From: a virus
IMG/VR virus record: IMGVR_UViG_3300030102_000566
Span: 7,038 to 30,255 of that record
Strand: one strand, 5' to 3'
DNA: 23,218 nt
Part shown: piece by piece, positions 14,109 through 20,915 of the stretch
Layout: each line of letters opens with the position of its first letter
How positions within the stretch are numbered: position 1 is the stretch's first letter
Notes under the pieces: generated by a model
Databases searched by the model: none
Told to the model about the DNA's origin: nothing
The model's input: the letters and a program-made list of their open reading frames with translations, nothing else
Translations under genes and position numbers: made by a program

Positions 14109-15471
14109 ATATATTCTCCTGTGTCAATGACACTGTTTCTTGTATTGTAATTGTTTGTGGTATTACTTGCAAATACACCATTGTTGTAATGTTTATCTGT
14201 CCTAATTTATCAGCGTTTGTAGCAGGTTTTTTAACTTTAGCCACAACTTTTGGCTTGTTAGTTTTAGTTGTTTTATTAGGGGTGTTTTTGGCTGTTTGCT
14301 CTTTAACACCATCTTTCTTTTTAGTTTTGCTGTCTTTAGATTTACTTTTTTTGACGACTTTACTTTCGTCACTTTTGACTTCGGCTTCACTGGAGTCTGA
14401 TAACTCGCTGTTTTCATTTCCCTCAACCTCTGATTCTGCCGTTTGTTCTGTTTCATTTTGGCTCTCCTTAATATCTTCTTCCATATTTTGTTCTTTTAAT
14501 TCTTCTGGAGTCTCTAACTCAACTTCAGCGATTTCTTCAACCACAGGCTCGCTAACCTCAATTTCTTGAATCTCCTCAACCACTTCAATCTCAGGAACTT
14601 CTACAGGTATCTCAGGGATATCTACAGAAATCTCTGGCACTTCAATATTCATAGATACCTCAGGAACTTCGGGAGATATCTCACTAACCTCAGGTAAATC
14701 TGGTAAGTCAGGTAATGTAGGTATTTCAATAGCTACAGGTTGTAATATTACATCATTAACAATCTCTGTGTCCAAAGTTAAACCCTCAATAAGAGTTTCT
14801 TCAATAATTACAATAGGCTCAACTACAATAGGTTCAACTACCAAAGGCTCAACTATTGGCTCAACTACAACAGGAGCTACATACTCTTCTATGGTCAAAG
14901 ATAAACTTAGATTATCAATAATAGGACCATACCAATTACTAGAATTACCTGTGTCATTACCTGTAATTGTTAGGTTTAATGAAGTATCGTCTGTATTAAA
15001 ATCACCTGTCACATCTTTAGTAAAAGAGTAACTTTCCCATCCATCTTCGTATGGCACAGCTACGGTTTCTGATAACACCTCTGATGTTGATTCAGTTGAT
15101 AAAGTAATGGTTGACACCACGGTATCATCAGCTCCAGCATTACACCATTGACTGCCACTATTACCGCAACCAATAGAGTCAAAATTCATATTTATTTCTT
15201 TTATTAAATGATTCTCAGATACACCTGACATATCTACATCTTGACTGATATTACCGCCTTGGTATCTAAACCTTACACTCTTAGATGCTGAACCAGAATA
15301 AGTTGCAGGGTCTCTTTTAACCTTATCTTGGTTATTGTCTGAGAGTTCCCAACCACTGGTATCAGTAGTAAAATTTGGGTTATTTAGTAGGTTGTCCGTA
15401 GTAGTTTCTGCCCGAGCTGTTAATATGGACATGAATACTACCACGAGGGCCCACGATATTATTGTTTTCAT
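13981..15471 (-). CDS. Exported protein with CBM-like domain and long Pro/Glu-Lys stalk
   Basis: A 496-residue protein with a signal peptide (1-21, cleavage after ARA). A jelly-roll-like domain (about 26-193) starts with NLLNNPNFTTDTSGWEL, the usual first strand of carbohydrate-binding (CBM4/9-like) or discoidin-like domains. C102 and C110 could form a disulfide. Then come VEP repeats (203-219), VPEI-type repeats (about 250-300), an acidic part (about 310-370) and a Lys-rich part (about 371-417, KPK and KKP). The C terminus is VYLQVIPQTITIQETVSL plus a basic tail. The EP-rich then KP-rich stalk recalls the periplasm-spanning part of TonB. AGGA lies before the ATG. It overlaps both neighbours (92 and 128 bases). 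It might be an envelope-spanning or sugar-binding factor; function unknown. Confidence 0.68.
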   Translation of the reverse strand: MKTIISWALVVVFMSILTARAETTTDNLLNNPNFTTDTSGWELSDNNQDKVKRDPATYSGSASKSVRFRYQGGNISQDVDMSGVSENHLIKEINMNFDSIGCGNSGSQWCNAGADDTVVSTITLSTESTSEVLSETVAVPYEDGWESYSFTKDVTGDFNTDDTSLNLTITGNDTGNSSNWYGPIIDNLSLSLTIEEYVAPVVVEPIVEPLVVEPIVVEPIVIIEETLIEGLTLDTEIVNDVILQPVAIEIPTLPDLPDLPEVSEISPEVPEVSMNIEVPEISVDIPEIPVEVPEIEVVEEIQEIEVSEPVVEEIAEVELETPEELKEQNMEEDIKESQNETEQTAESEVEGNENSELSDSSEAEVKSDESKVVKKSKSKDSKTKKKDGVKEQTAKNTPNKTTKTNKPKVVAKVKKPATNADKLGQINITTMVYLQVIPQTITIQETVSLTQENIYEQDIGALASSDAYDNLIGGASRRWVRMVDVRPKHTFSGYGR

Positions 15472-15886
15472 CTATAATTCCTAGTTCTAAGTATTTAGCT
15501 TTAGCTTCTTTTCCTACTAAACCGTCTATAGGACAAGGGCTTCCTGCAGCAAGCATGGCTGTAAAAACTCTATCGTCTTGACATAAGATACTCGTAGCTG
15601 ACACTTTAAGCCCAAGTTGAGCAAGACTACGAGAAAGTTTTATTCTTTCACAATTTTTGTCAATCACGTGAGTTGCAAAAGAACCAGAGAATAATCCTGT
15701 ACCAATCGCTCCAGTTCGTACCACTATACAAACATCACTACCACTACCGATAGACAGCGATGGTGCTATGGCTGATGGTGGTGGTTGGTCTTTGTAACGT
15801 ATAGTTGTATCTGCAGCAAAACTATCAGTAACGTAGAGTAGCCACCAACTAAAAAGTAATATCGCAAGTGCAGTAGACCACCTCAT
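15380..15886 (-). CDS. Small exported four-cysteine protein
   Basis: A 168-residue protein with a clear signal peptide (1-24: ALAILLFSWWLLYVT then DSFA-A). The mature part has four Cys (53, 79, 102, 118), suited to two disulfides in the periplasm. The core DKNCERIKLSRSLAQLGLKV, then SILCQDDRVFTAM and GSPCPIDG, belongs to a family I remember from uncultured marine phages and pelagiphages with no assigned role. The last 92 bases overlap the signal peptide region of the next gene in another frame. There is no good Shine-Dalgarno at the ATG, so translation may depend on coupling with the gene just upstream. A lysis, exclusion or virion role is open. Confidence 0.65.
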   Translation of the reverse strand: MRWSTALAILLFSWWLLYVTDSFAADTTIRYKDQPPPSAIAPSLSIGSGSDVCIVVRTGAIGTGLFSGSFATHVIDKNCERIKLSRSLAQLGLKVSATSILCQDDRVFTAMLAAGSPCPIDGLVGKEAKAKYLELGIIDENNNIVGPRGSIHVHINSSGRNYYGQPTK

Positions 15887-15893
15887 TTTAACT

Positions 15894-16340
15894 TTAAGCT
15901 ATACGTATGATAGCGTTTGTAGCATCAGCTGCAGGAAATACCACTGTAAAATCACCTGCTGTAGATGTTTTATCTCCACCAAAATCTAATACTGCTACAG
16001 CTTTATCACTTTGTGTATCGTTATATATTAACGCACCACGAGCTGTAATAGTTGATGATGAAAAGGTTAAATCATTAAAATCTAAAAACGCTGTAGTTCC
16101 AGAAGATGTGGGAGCGACAGCGGTAAGTGCTGAGCCTGTCGCTGAATATCCTGTTCCTGAAACTTCGTTTGATGATGTATATGCTGTAGTACCAGCACCT
16201 AAAGAAGCTGATGAAGTATATAATGCTAATTTAAAACTATCAGCGTTCGTATTACCACGAGCCACCGATGTACCAAATGCGTGAATACCGTTCAACAATT
16301 CAACTTTAAATGAAGTACACATTGCTTGAGAAATTGCCAT
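15894..16340 (-). CDS. Conserved small beta-rich virion protein
   Basis: A 148-residue protein starting MAISQAMCTSFKVELLNGIH. Beta-rich segments follow (FKLALYTSSASLG, ITARGALIYNDTQSDKAVA) and the end is GDFTVVFPAADATNAIIRIA. I recall near-identical N- and C-terminal blocks from structural modules of many uncultured marine phages. GGAG precedes the ATG by nine bases. No signal peptide or membrane segment. Its position between the adaptor genes and the fiber genes and its all-beta make-up support a tail or neck surface protein. No experimentally defined homologue comes to mind. Confidence 0.64.
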   Translation of the reverse strand: MAISQAMCTSFKVELLNGIHAFGTSVARGNTNADSFKLALYTSSASLGAGTTAYTSSNEVSGTGYSATGSALTAVAPTSSGTTAFLDFNDLTFSSSTITARGALIYNDTQSDKAVAVLDFGGDKTSTAGDFTVVFPAADATNAIIRIA

Positions 16341-16341
16341 T

Positions 16342-16629
16342 TTATATCTCCAAAAGTGTAGTTAATTCTGAATGCCCTGCTTTACGCAGTTTATTCGCTA
16401 TAGTTGTATGATTAGACTTAATAGCCTGTTTCATATAAAACACTAGAACTTGTCTAATGCTATCTTTGTAAGCTAGAGCTTGTTCTTTTAATAAAGGGTT
16501 AGCTTCATCACCTACATAAATTATTTTAGCAAGACACAACTCTGCTACTTGCTCTGGTGTCATCCCTCCATTTGATGTAGTAATTACATCATAATCAACA
16601 CCTTGTACTAATTCTGCTCTGTTATCCAT
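16342..16629 (-). CDS. Conserved small helical phage protein, unknown
   Basis: A 95-residue protein of mixed structure: MDNRAELVQGVDYDVI, a turn with GGMTPEQVAELCLAKIIYVG, then long helices (LLKEQALAYKDSIRQVLVFYMKQAIKS and IANKLRKAGHSELTTLLEI). Its ATG lies eight bases inside the end of the adaptor gene, so the two are coupled. It is soluble and mildly charged, and I recall similar proteins next to SU10-type adaptors in marine phages. A connector or tail-completion role is plausible by position; the sequence itself does not show it. Confidence 0.6.
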   Translation of the reverse strand: MDNRAELVQGVDYDVITTSNGGMTPEQVAELCLAKIIYVGDEANPLLKEQALAYKDSIRQVLVFYMKQAIKSNHTTIANKLRKAGHSELTTLLEI

Positions 16630-17263
16630 TTATTACAGGTATCCTTTTTTGTCCGCTTCTATAAGCGTCACGTCTATTTTTACCATCTCCTAAGTTTGTC
16701 AATAACTGCATAGACTCATTATACTTGGCTGAATACTGAGTTACAACATCTGGCTCTTCTTTCATAAACGCAGCTGCTTCCAGTAATGCACCATAAAACA
16801 ATGCAGTATCGAAATTGTCGCCCAACCAAGTATTACCAGCAGTAACAATAGTTTCTGGATAATAGTAGTAATGCAACTCAGCACTGTAATTAGCATCTGG
16901 TGTTGGTCCTAGTATCATTGTTGTATCGTCAAATATACCATAATATTCAGGTTTACCAAAGAACCCTGAATCAGTATCAGGAAATGACTCTCTGATAAAA
17001 TTAACATCTTTATTCAAAAGATAAGTATATTCATTATCACTATTTATAACAGCAATACTAAAGGTAGATAACCAATCACTAGGTAAAGCAAAATACTTAT
17101 TACCTGATGACATAGTGCCCTCTACGTTTTTACGTAGGTCAGGTATTTGTACTGTGTTATGTATGCGTTGTTCAGCATTCTTAATAAATGTATTAACATC
17201 AGTCGTACTATAATCATTCTCTGTGTACGATTTAATTGCTGCTACTAACTCGGTATAAGTCAT
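16622..17263 (-). CDS. Head-tail adaptor, SU10-like
   Basis: A 213-residue protein with strong likeness to the phage adaptor family named after SU10, which forms a ring between portal and tail nozzle. Recognisable blocks in order are MTYTELVAAIKSYTEN, FIKNAEQRIHNTVQIPDLRK, GNKYFALPSDWLSTFSIAVI, YTYLLNKDVNFIRESFPD, ILGPTPDANYSAELHYYYYP and TWLGDNFDTALFYGALLEAA. The end is LTNLGDGKNRRDAYRSG. Length is normal. Its start overlaps the stop of a 55-codon gene as TAATG. With the gp10-like nozzle it supports a short-tailed virion. Confidence 0.82.
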   Translation of the reverse strand: MTYTELVAAIKSYTENDYSTTDVNTFIKNAEQRIHNTVQIPDLRKNVEGTMSSGNKYFALPSDWLSTFSIAVINSDNEYTYLLNKDVNFIRESFPDTDSGFFGKPEYYGIFDDTTMILGPTPDANYSAELHYYYYPETIVTAGNTWLGDNFDTALFYGALLEAAAFMKEEPDVVTQYSAKYNESMQLLTNLGDGKNRRDAYRSGQKRIPVING

Positions 17264-17430
17264 TAGGCCATTGGTCCTCTAGCTTTAGTTCCTTTTGTAG
17301 CTGCTCCATTACCACGAGTAACCACACCTTCAGTCTTCACATCCTTCTCAGGATAACCACCTGTATTAGGTGTAGCAACTGTTTCTGGCTGTTTGTATGA
17401 TTGTGGACAACCTTTTCTGTCTTTGTTCAT
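17263..17430 (-). CDS. 55-residue conserved-looking protein
   Basis: A short frame from the ATG at 17428-17430 to a TAA that overlaps the next ATG as TAATG. AGGAG stands six bases before the start. The product begins MNKDRKGCPQSYKQPETVAT, is rich in Gly, Lys, Thr and Pro with little predicted structure, and ends TRGNGAATKGTKARGPMA. I recall a very similar basic KGTKARGPMA ending in small proteins of uncultured marine phages. Good ribosome site, tight fit in the gap and stop/start coupling on the downstream side make it a real gene in my view. It may be another of the small basic virion-associated proteins. Confidence 0.62.
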   Translation of the reverse strand: MNKDRKGCPQSYKQPETVATPNTGGYPEKDVKTEGVVTRGNGAATKGTKARGPMA

Positions 17431-17439
17431 AATTTACTC

Positions 17440-17790
17440 CTAAGTTGTTGTAATAGTAACTGACCCTATTTGGCCATTACTTTCTAAATTATCTACTAAT
17501 CCCTCTAATTGTAAAGGGTTATTGAGTCCTACTGGGTCAAACCCATATTGATAACTCCTTTGCTCTTCTAGGTTTTTATCAGGTCTTGGGTCTTTTACTG
17601 CTTGTGGGTCATCTACAGGATACATACCTTGCATGTTCTGTGGATGGTCTGGTTCCCAACACTCTTTACAAACTTTTATATTAGTTTCTGTAGTTCTTAT
17701 AAATAAGTCTTTTAATTCGTTCAACTTATATTGAAAGCCACATCTGTCGCACTCGGCAATCGTATATTTTGCTGAAGCATACTTACTCAT
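17440..17790 (-). CDS. Zinc-finger phage protein
   Basis: A 116-residue protein with an N-terminal zinc ribbon, CDRCG (14-18) and CKEC (41-44), within YTIAECDRCGFQYKLNELKD and NIKVCKECWEPDHPQNM. A conserved loop follows with MYPVDDPQAVKDPRPDKN. The C terminus is Gly/Asn-rich and ends in a short strand, IGSVTITTT. I recall the CDRCGF...CWEPDHPQ...DPRPD block from marine phage structural modules. It begins just past the stop of the basic protein upstream (TAA then ATG) with AGAGAAAG before it. The zinc site is clear; its role in the virion or in assembly is inferred from position. Confidence 0.68.
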   Translation of the reverse strand: MSKYASAKYTIAECDRCGFQYKLNELKDLFIRTTETNIKVCKECWEPDHPQNMQGMYPVDDPQAVKDPRPDKNLEEQRSYQYGFDPVGLNNPLQLEGLVDNLESNGQIGSVTITTT

Positions 17791-18057
17791 TTACTTTCTC
17801 TTTTTAACAGTTTTTTTCTTAGGTTTAGTATGACCATAACCTTTTTTCTTTAACTCTAAATGTTTAGCCATAGTAGGAGCTTTTACACCCTTACCTGTCT
17901 TTTTGTCATACATCATATGAGCTTTGAAAGCTTTTTTCTTAGTAGCTTTCTTTTTAACTGAGCCACCTTTTTTCATTTTACCTACACCGTCTGCGGCATA
18001 AAAAGGTACTTTTTGACCTTTTGAATTTTTTACCATTTTTAATTTATCTCCTGGCAT
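17791..18057 (-). CDS. Small Lys-rich protein with KKGGSV motif
   Basis: An 88-residue protein with about one third Lys/Arg. It has a MKKGGSVKKKATKKK block (about 28-42) and a more ordered part, AHMMYDKKTGKGVKAPTMAK then HLELKKKGYGH. The MYD-x-KTGK...HL-x-x-KKGYGH pattern recurs in small marine phage proteins that I remember. AGGAG lies before the ATG. The strong positive charge suggests binding to DNA or to acidic virion proteins. One of five such small basic proteins encoded close together. Confidence 0.62.
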   Translation of the reverse strand: MPGDKLKMVKNSKGQKVPFYAADGVGKMKKGGSVKKKATKKKAFKAHMMYDKKTGKGVKAPTMAKHLELKKKGYGHTKPKKKTVKKRK

Positions 18058-18067
18058 ATCTTATCTC

Positions 18068-18748
18068 CTATATATGTTGTCTACGTGGAGCAATTCTAAG
18101 CGTGGCTTTATCTCTATCTTCAGTTGAAGCTAATGCCCACTGCTCTTCATACTCTTGTTTTAAAAACTGAGTTCTATCACCTGCTTCAGGTAGTTTTAAA
18201 CTCAGATAGAAAGCAAGTCCCGCAACTAAACAAGGTAAAAACCTAAATGGTATATCTTGTGTAGTAACTCCTGTGCCTGCATCTTCTATTCTTTTCAATG
18301 CCCAGTATACAAATGTATAGCTATTATCCTCTGGAGTAGGCCATACGTTTATAATTGGTTGTGTTGCCTGTCTGTTTATCCATACCTGAACGGGTCTACC
18401 TGTTGCGTTTTTATTAGGTATTGTTCCATAAGTAGGTGCAGATATCCTATTGATATTAATGTCTTGTTGGTTTGTGCCTGTACCTGTTCTGATAACTTGC
18501 TCAATCAAATCAATCGTGTCAGCAGGTAAATTGTAGGTAATAGTTCCTTCAGTAAGAGATACACTACCTTCCTCAATAGTCCAAAGATTAACACCTCGAT
18601 TAGCCCATTCAACAGTAAGCAAGTTTAGGCTTCTACGAGCTGTACGTAGGTCATATCCTGTACGCATTTCAGAACCACATCTTTCAAATGCTTCTTCTAC
18701 AATGTTGTTTAAATCTAAGTTAAACGCTGTTGTTCCTGATGTTGCCAT
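18068..18748 (-). CDS. Head-tail connector protein (P22 gp4 / tail tubular A-like)
   Basis: A 226-residue protein with blocks common to connector proteins of podovirus-like marine phages: FNLDLNNIVEEAFERCGSE, RTGYDLRTARRSLNLLTVEW, ANRGVNLWTIEEGSVSLTEG, TITYNLPADTIDLIEQVIRTG, RPVQVWINRQATQPIINVWP and TFVYWALKRIEDAG. Helical N-terminal half, then beta strands, then a C-terminal helix (AGLAFYLSLKLPEAGDRTQFL, EYEEQWALA). This is the layout of ring proteins that sit between portal and tail. Start overlaps the previous stop as TAATG. A second adaptor (SU10-like) lies less than 1 kb downstream; the two probably form successive rings. Confidence 0.72.
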   Translation of the reverse strand: MATSGTTAFNLDLNNIVEEAFERCGSEMRTGYDLRTARRSLNLLTVEWANRGVNLWTIEEGSVSLTEGTITYNLPADTIDLIEQVIRTGTGTNQQDININRISAPTYGTIPNKNATGRPVQVWINRQATQPIINVWPTPEDNSYTFVYWALKRIEDAGTGVTTQDIPFRFLPCLVAGLAFYLSLKLPEAGDRTQFLKQEYEEQWALASTEDRDKATLRIAPRRQHI

Positions 18749-19032
18749 TATGTTTTCTTCCTCTTACGTCTAAGTGCTGATACTCTACGTGGCTTACCAG
18801 CTGGTTGCCCAAGTCTTTTCTTTTGAGCAATACGCTTCTTCTTTTGAGCTGCCGTCATTTCTCCTGATGTCTTAGGAGTTTTACTTGACACTCGTTTACT
18901 AGGTCTGCAATAAGGTGTACCACGTTTCTCACCTTTTTTACGACCACAGGCTTTGCCTGTTCTCACGTCTTTCCAGTCTTCCTTAAACCATCTTTTTAAA
19001 GCAAGACCTTTTTTAGTCTTACGGACAGCCAT
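18748..19032 (-). CDS. Small basic protein, DUF5872-like
   Basis: A 94-residue, strongly basic protein. The pattern GLALKRWFKEDWKDVRTGKA, then CGRKKGEKRGTPYCRPSKR and VSSKTPKTSGEMTAAQKKKR, follows the DUF5872-type W-x-DV-x-TGK-x-C-x-R-x-x-GE-x-x-TP-x-C-x-SxKR layout that I recall from marine phages and algal viruses. Two Cys (CGR and CRPS) might bind metal or be paired. The C-terminal 20 residues are almost all Arg/Lys. It is joined to both neighbours by TAATG-type overlaps. The family link is from memory; function is unknown, with DNA contact likely given the charge. Confidence 0.6.
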   Translation of the reverse strand: MAVRKTKKGLALKRWFKEDWKDVRTGKACGRKKGEKRGTPYCRPSKRVSSKTPKTSGEMTAAQKKKRIAQKKRLGQPAGKPRRVSALRRKRKKT

Positions 19033-19229
19033 TATTTTTTCCTCTTCTTGCCACCTTTACCGTAGTTAGCAGCACCAACTTTACGGCATTTGGCTATAGC
19101 ACCTGAAGCATACGCACTAGGAAAAACTCTATATTTAGCTTTTACTTTATGGTAACACGCATCTTTGGTACTACCGCCTTTTTTAAAAGCGATTGGTTTA
19201 ATCTTACCCATACCTCTAGATTTCATCAT
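19032..19229 (-). CDS. Small basic protein with PSAYASGA-x-x-KCRK motif
   Basis: A 65-residue protein: a basic start with KKGGSTKDACYHKVKAKYRV, a core FPSAYASGAIAKCRKVGAAN and a Lys/Arg-rich end. The KVK-x-(K/R)Y-x-VFPSAYASGA-x-x-KCRK-x-GA block is one I remember as conserved from bacteriophages to large algal viruses, without a known role. Two Cys (25 and 48) flank it. Start is ATGATG; AAGGAAG lies upstream. TAATG overlap with the next gene. Probably virion-associated because it sits among structural genes. Confidence 0.62.
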   Translation of the reverse strand: MMKSRGMGKIKPIAFKKGGSTKDACYHKVKAKYRVFPSAYASGAIAKCRKVGAANYGKGGKKRKK

Positions 19230-19231
19230 AA

Positions 19232-19750
19232 TTACTTCTTCCTTGCTGCTCTAGTTTTACCTTTTCTCGCTATACCATCAATCTTACATTTTTTAACAGA
19301 ACCACCGTGTTTGTATGTCTTTTTAGCCATACCACCACCCATCATTTTCTTAACCTTACCACCATAAGCCATTTGACCCATTCTTGAGCCTCTTTTTGGT
19401 AATGCTTTCTTTTTCCTAGGTTGTGGGTTACCAGCGTCTCCTGGCATACCTTTCATCATAGTAGCTCTACTAATTTTAGATTCGCCTTTAGCAAGGGTAC
19501 GAGCTGGTGTCATACCTCTGTTACTAATTTTAAGAGGGCCTGTATTAGTGCTCATTCCAAATTTCTTTTTAAAAGCATTTATATCATTTTTTATGTCTTT
19601 GACTTGTCCTGTAAACATTTTTTTCTTGTTAGAATCGCCACCACCTTTGACTTTATCTAATCTACTTTGAGCTCTACCTAATTTACCTTCAAGTCTTTTC
19701 AACTTGTTTTTATCCCTTAAATTCATTAAATTACTTCCGCCAACTGCCAT
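19232..19750 (-). CDS. Basic protein with coiled-coil N terminus and GGSVKKCK-x-DGIA motif
   Basis: A 172-residue basic protein. The N-terminal half has a helical, possibly coiled-coil stretch (LRDKNKLKRLEGKLGRAQSR, then MFTGQVKDIKNDINAFKKKFG). The second half is low-complexity Gly/Lys/Met with YGGKVKKMMGGGMAKKTYKH and ends GGSVKKCKIDGIARKGKTRA-type. I recall this KCK-x-DGIA-x-(K/R)GKTR ending from many marine phage proteins. AGGAG precedes the ATG. It is the longest member of the basic cluster; a scaffold-like or DNA-condensing role inside the particle is possible. Confidence 0.62.
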   Translation of the reverse strand: MAVGGSNLMNLRDKNKLKRLEGKLGRAQSRLDKVKGGGDSNKKKMFTGQVKDIKNDINAFKKKFGMSTNTGPLKISNRGMTPARTLAKGESKISRATMMKGMPGDAGNPQPRKKKALPKRGSRMGQMAYGGKVKKMMGGGMAKKTYKHGGSVKKCKIDGIARKGKTRAARKK

Positions 19751-19768
19751 TTTCCTTCTCCTATAAAA

Positions 19769-19993
19769 TTATTTAAATAACCAAGTGGCTACAATCCCAG
19801 CAATTACGCCTAAGCCACTAAACATCCACAAAGCAACCTTACGGCCACCACTTAATTCAGATAAAGCCTTTTCTATACGGTCTATCTGAGTATCCATCTT
19901 GTCCACCTTTGAAATGATATGGTCTATATCTTTCTTCATATGGTCTATTTCAACTTGATGAACCGCTACTGTTTCTTGCACCTTATCTTCCAT
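19769..19993 (-). CDS. XhlA-like coiled-coil protein with C-terminal membrane segment
   Basis: A 74-residue protein. Residues 1-48 form a charged heptad helix (VHQVEIDHMKKDIDHIISKV, DKMDTQIDRIEKALSEL), then GGRK and a membrane segment at about 53-73 (VALWMFSGLGVIAGIVATWL). This is the architecture of the haemolysin XhlA / phage holin-associated family. It is well away from the holin-endolysin pair and lies among basic virion-like genes, so it may be a membrane anchor used in assembly rather than a lysis factor. Shine-Dalgarno is weak; its start closely follows the stop of the previous gene (TAAAATG). Confidence 0.68.
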   Translation of the reverse strand: MEDKVQETVAVHQVEIDHMKKDIDHIISKVDKMDTQIDRIEKALSELSGGRKVALWMFSGLGVIAGIVATWLFK

Positions 19994-19994
19994 T

Positions 19995-20291
19995 TTAACA
20001 TTTCCATCTCTTACGAGCTTGACGTAACCTTGAGTTAGGATTCTTCGCTGCTTTAGGAAACTTCTTCATTTGTCCTGCACTACGTGCACAGAATGATTTA
20101 CGTCTCTTAGCAGCTTTAGAACCTTTTTTAACCTTTCCAGTTACTGCTGTTTTTAATTTACTACCAGGGTTGGCTCTACGATAGGCTGCTACACCTTTCT
20201 TAGTCATACCTGCTCCAGCTTTAGTCTTTCTAAAATTACCAGACTTGACTGAAGTCTTGATACCCATACCCTTTCTTTTGGTAGTTGCCAT
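19995..20291 (-). CDS. Small Arg/Lys-rich protein with CARSAGQMKK motif
   Basis: A 98-residue basic protein. Blocks: GMGIKTSVKSGNFRKTKAGA, GMTKKGVAAYRRANPGSKLK, TAVTGKVKKGSKAAKRRKSF, CARSAGQMKKFPKAAKNPNS, and a final RLRQARKRWKC. I recall this series, especially AAKRRKSFCARSAGQMKK...RLRQARKRWKC, as one of the most widespread small proteins in marine phage structural regions. Two Cys (68 and the C-terminal 98). Strong charge fits DNA or capsid inner-surface binding. Named function unknown to me. Confidence 0.66.
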   Translation of the reverse strand: MATTKRKGMGIKTSVKSGNFRKTKAGAGMTKKGVAAYRRANPGSKLKTAVTGKVKKGSKAAKRRKSFCARSAGQMKKFPKAAKNPNSRLRQARKRWKC

Positions 20292-20297
20292 ATTTAC

Positions 20298-20903
20298 CTA
20301 TCCACAAAATAGCACAGTGTTGGTAACATTAGTAATAGTAATCACAGCAAAATCTGAAATACTACTACCGTTTGAAGTTGTTAATATACCCATGCCAGGA
20401 AGGAACATATCTTGTGTTCCAGTTGCACTAGCTGGTGTTGCTATATTTAACAATTCTGTACCTGAACTACTATTTAAGTTCATTTTAACACTGCCTGCCG
20501 AACCACTAGCTAAATAATAAAACCCTTTTAATCGAGTTCTAGGTAAAGCTATTGACCCAGTTGTTCCTATACTTACATTACCCGCTGAAGCACCTGAAGC
20601 TGTAATACTTGTAACTTTAGCAAAAAAATTACTAGAATCAGCTGTGCCAGTATCAGCACCTGTGACGACTTCTGTAGTTGCTTTTCCTGTTAGAGCATCA
20701 GCCACAGTAATACCAACGATAGTGAAAGTATCTCCACTGTCGTCTCCTGCTGAAGTAAATCTAACTTTATAACCAACCCCGTTAGGGCCTGCGTCACTTT
20801 GAAGTAAGGTCAGAGCCCCAGCACCTGATATGGATGCTGCAGCTCTATAGTATGTAGCACTTGTGGAAGGGGTTACTGCCCATATATCTCCATTACTGCT
20901 CAT
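20298..20903 (-). CDS. Beta-rich virion protein, probable capsid decoration or fiber
   Basis: A 201-residue protein low in charge and rich in Ser, Thr, Gly and Ala. It opens MSSNGDIWAVTPSTSATYYR. Predicted strands include LTLLQSDAGPNGVGYKVRFT, DTFTIVGITVADALTGKATT and SVKMNLNSSSGTELLNIATP. It ends FAVITITNVTNTVLFCG. No signal peptide or transmembrane segment. AGGAG precedes the ATG. It is close to the capsid gene, and proteins of this look are common there in marine phages. A capsid surface role is inference. Confidence 0.62.
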   Translation of the reverse strand: MSSNGDIWAVTPSTSATYYRAAASISGAGALTLLQSDAGPNGVGYKVRFTSAGDDSGDTFTIVGITVADALTGKATTEVVTGADTGTADSSNFFAKVTSITASGASAGNVSIGTTGSIALPRTRLKGFYYLASGSAGSVKMNLNSSSGTELLNIATPASATGTQDMFLPGMGILTTSNGSSISDFAVITITNVTNTVLFCG

Positions 20904-20915
20904 ATTATTCTCCTA

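Noticed and set aside
14202-14456. 84-residue Lys-rich frame on the minus strand
   Set aside because: It is inside the 496-residue exported protein in another frame, over its own Lys-rich low-complexity part, with no independent ribosome site.
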